Assembly (NCBI GenBank): GCA_016213625.1
Contig: JACQZZ010000018.1
Coordinates: forward strand, 1-38,946
Length of the DNA stretch: 38,946 bases
Direction of reading: 5' to 3'
Origin: Actinomycetota bacterium
GTDB lineage: Bacteria; Actinomycetota; Acidimicrobiia; Acidimicrobiales; Ilumatobacteraceae
Below are positions 38,189 to 38,946 of this stretch, piece by piece. The position numbers and the translations under genes were made by a program. How positions within the stretch are numbered: the stretch's first letter is position 1; each line of letters opens with the position of its first letter. A model generated the notes under the pieces. It made no database searches. It was given only the letters and a program-made list of their open reading frames with translations, and was not told where the DNA came from.

Positions 38189-38946
38189 CGTGGTCGACGT
38201 GGAGGGTTGGTCCTGCCCCCTGCCACTGCGATCCCACGACCGAGTCGTGCTCGGCCACGGCGGCGGCGGCGTGCTCTCGGGTGAACTCGTCGAGCACCTG
38301 TTCCTTCCGGCGTTCGGTGCGGCCGCGGCCGGGGCCACGCCCACCGACGCGGCCGTGCTGGCCATGCCCGGCGGCGGGCGGCTCGCGTTCAGCACCGACA
38401 CCTACGTGGTGCGCCCGCTCGTGTTCCCCGGTGGCAACATCGGCGACCTCGCGGTGAACGGCACGGTGAACGACCTCGCCATGCTCGGCGCCGTCCCCGC
38501 CGCGCTCTCCACCGGCTTCGTGCTCGAGGAAGGCCTGGACCTGGGCGTGCTGTCGGGCATCGCCACCACGATGGGGGCCGCCGCCGCAGCGGCCGGTGTG
38601 CGCCTGGTGACCGGCGACACGAAGGTGGTGGAACAGGGTCACGGCGACGGGTTGTACGTGAACACCGCCGGCATCGGCTTCATCGCCGACGGCGTCGACG
38701 TGGGGCCCCACCGCGCACGGCCGGGCGACGTGATCATCGTCTCCGGTCCCATCGGTCTGCACGGTGTGGCGGTGCTCAGCGTGCGCGAGGGGTTGCAGTT
38801 CGGCACCGATGTGCGATCCGACACCGCGCCACTGAACGGCCTCGTGGCCGCGATGCTCGCTGCCGGCGGCTCGGGCGTGCACACCCTGCGCGATCCCACC
38901 CGCGGTGGACTGGGCACGTCGATGTGCGAGCTGGCCGCCACGGCCG
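38181..38946 (+). CDS. hypE: Hydrogenase maturation protein HypE (partial, 3' end outside window)
   Basis: The first 255 residues of HypE are present; the frame is open to the right edge. HypE dehydrates HypF-derived thiocarboxamide to thiocyanate, the cyanide donor. Visible family features are [71 protein letters not shown] and [11 protein letters not shown], forming the PurM-like ATP-binding domain. The C-terminal Cys that carries the cyanide lies beyond the window. The start is taken as GTG 38181, overlapping hypD by 8 nt. Confidence 0.93.
   Translation, partial: MGDVVDVEGWSCPLPLRSHDRVVLGHGGGGVLSGELVEHLFLPAFGAAAAGATPTDAAVLAMPGGGRLAFSTDTYVVRPLVFPGGNIGDLAVNGTVNDLAMLGAVPAALSTGFVLEEGLDLGVLSGIATTMGAAAAAAGVRLVTGDTKVVEQGHGDGLYVNTAGIGFIADGVDVGPHRARPGDVIIVSGPIGLHGVAVLSVREGLQFGTDVRSDTAPLNGLVAAMLAAGGSGVHTLRDPTRGGLGTSMCELAATA

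Overview
The window is GC-rich, densely coded chromosomal DNA from an actinobacterium, most likely class Acidimicrobiia or a relative. The evidence is a dnaK-grpE-dnaJ-hspR operon behind HspR (HAIR) operators, frequent start codons 6-7 nt downstream of a TANNNT -10 element (the leaderless pattern of high-GC actinobacteria), and a group 2a (Huc-type) uptake hydrogenase. The class-level placement is inference. No rRNA, tRNA, CRISPR array, insertion sequence or phage gene was recognised. No gene-free stretch exceeds about 180 bases.

Layout. 1-2588: a partial membrane Fe-S/cytochrome b-like oxidoreductase (-), a small membrane protein with a helical external region (+), and a stand-alone cyclic-nucleotide-binding-domain protein (-). 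2646-5027: a palindromic operator followed by a gap-arsJ arsenate-resistance operon. 4988-7943 (-): phosphoglycerate mutase (gpmI) and a UGT-like glycosyltransferase. 7980-11613 (+): a maltokinase/glucosamine-kinase-like phosphotransferase, a SIS-domain sugar isomerase and an M14 carboxypeptidase. 11670-13756 (-): a two-component system, divergent from 13922-16524 (+), which encodes a secreted acidic/His-rich protein, a membrane-anchored Pro-rich protein, an ApbE flavin transferase and a ferric-reductase-like haem membrane protein. 16558-18928 (-): a serine hydrolase, an HNH nuclease and a VapBC toxin-antitoxin pair. 19008-21217 (+): kbl-tdh threonine catabolism. 21267-25357 (+): the HspR-controlled chaperone operon.

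25360-38946 is a hydrogenase locus that continues past the right edge. hypB, hypA and a LysR regulator run leftward. Divergently, a tightly coupled operon encodes a DUF1641 protein, the small and large subunits (hucS, hucL), the maturation protease, a small hypothetical protein, a TPR-like protein, a NifU C-terminal-domain protein, an NHL beta-propeller, then hypF, hypC, hypD and partial hypE. The small subunit has no Tat signal and has Asn where conventional enzymes carry the second proximal-cluster Cys. Both fit the oxygen-tolerant, high-affinity Huc lineage that oxidises trace or atmospheric H2 in the cytoplasm. The accessory proteins are consistent with cofactor assembly, enzyme scaffolding and electron transfer to quinone.

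Other points of note are a repeat-derived hairpin at two convergent gene ends, 11-bp direct repeats upstream of the two-component-linked operon and over the vapB start, a second degenerate HAIR over the dnaK start region, and a His-rich HypB tail encoded by a hexanucleotide microsatellite.
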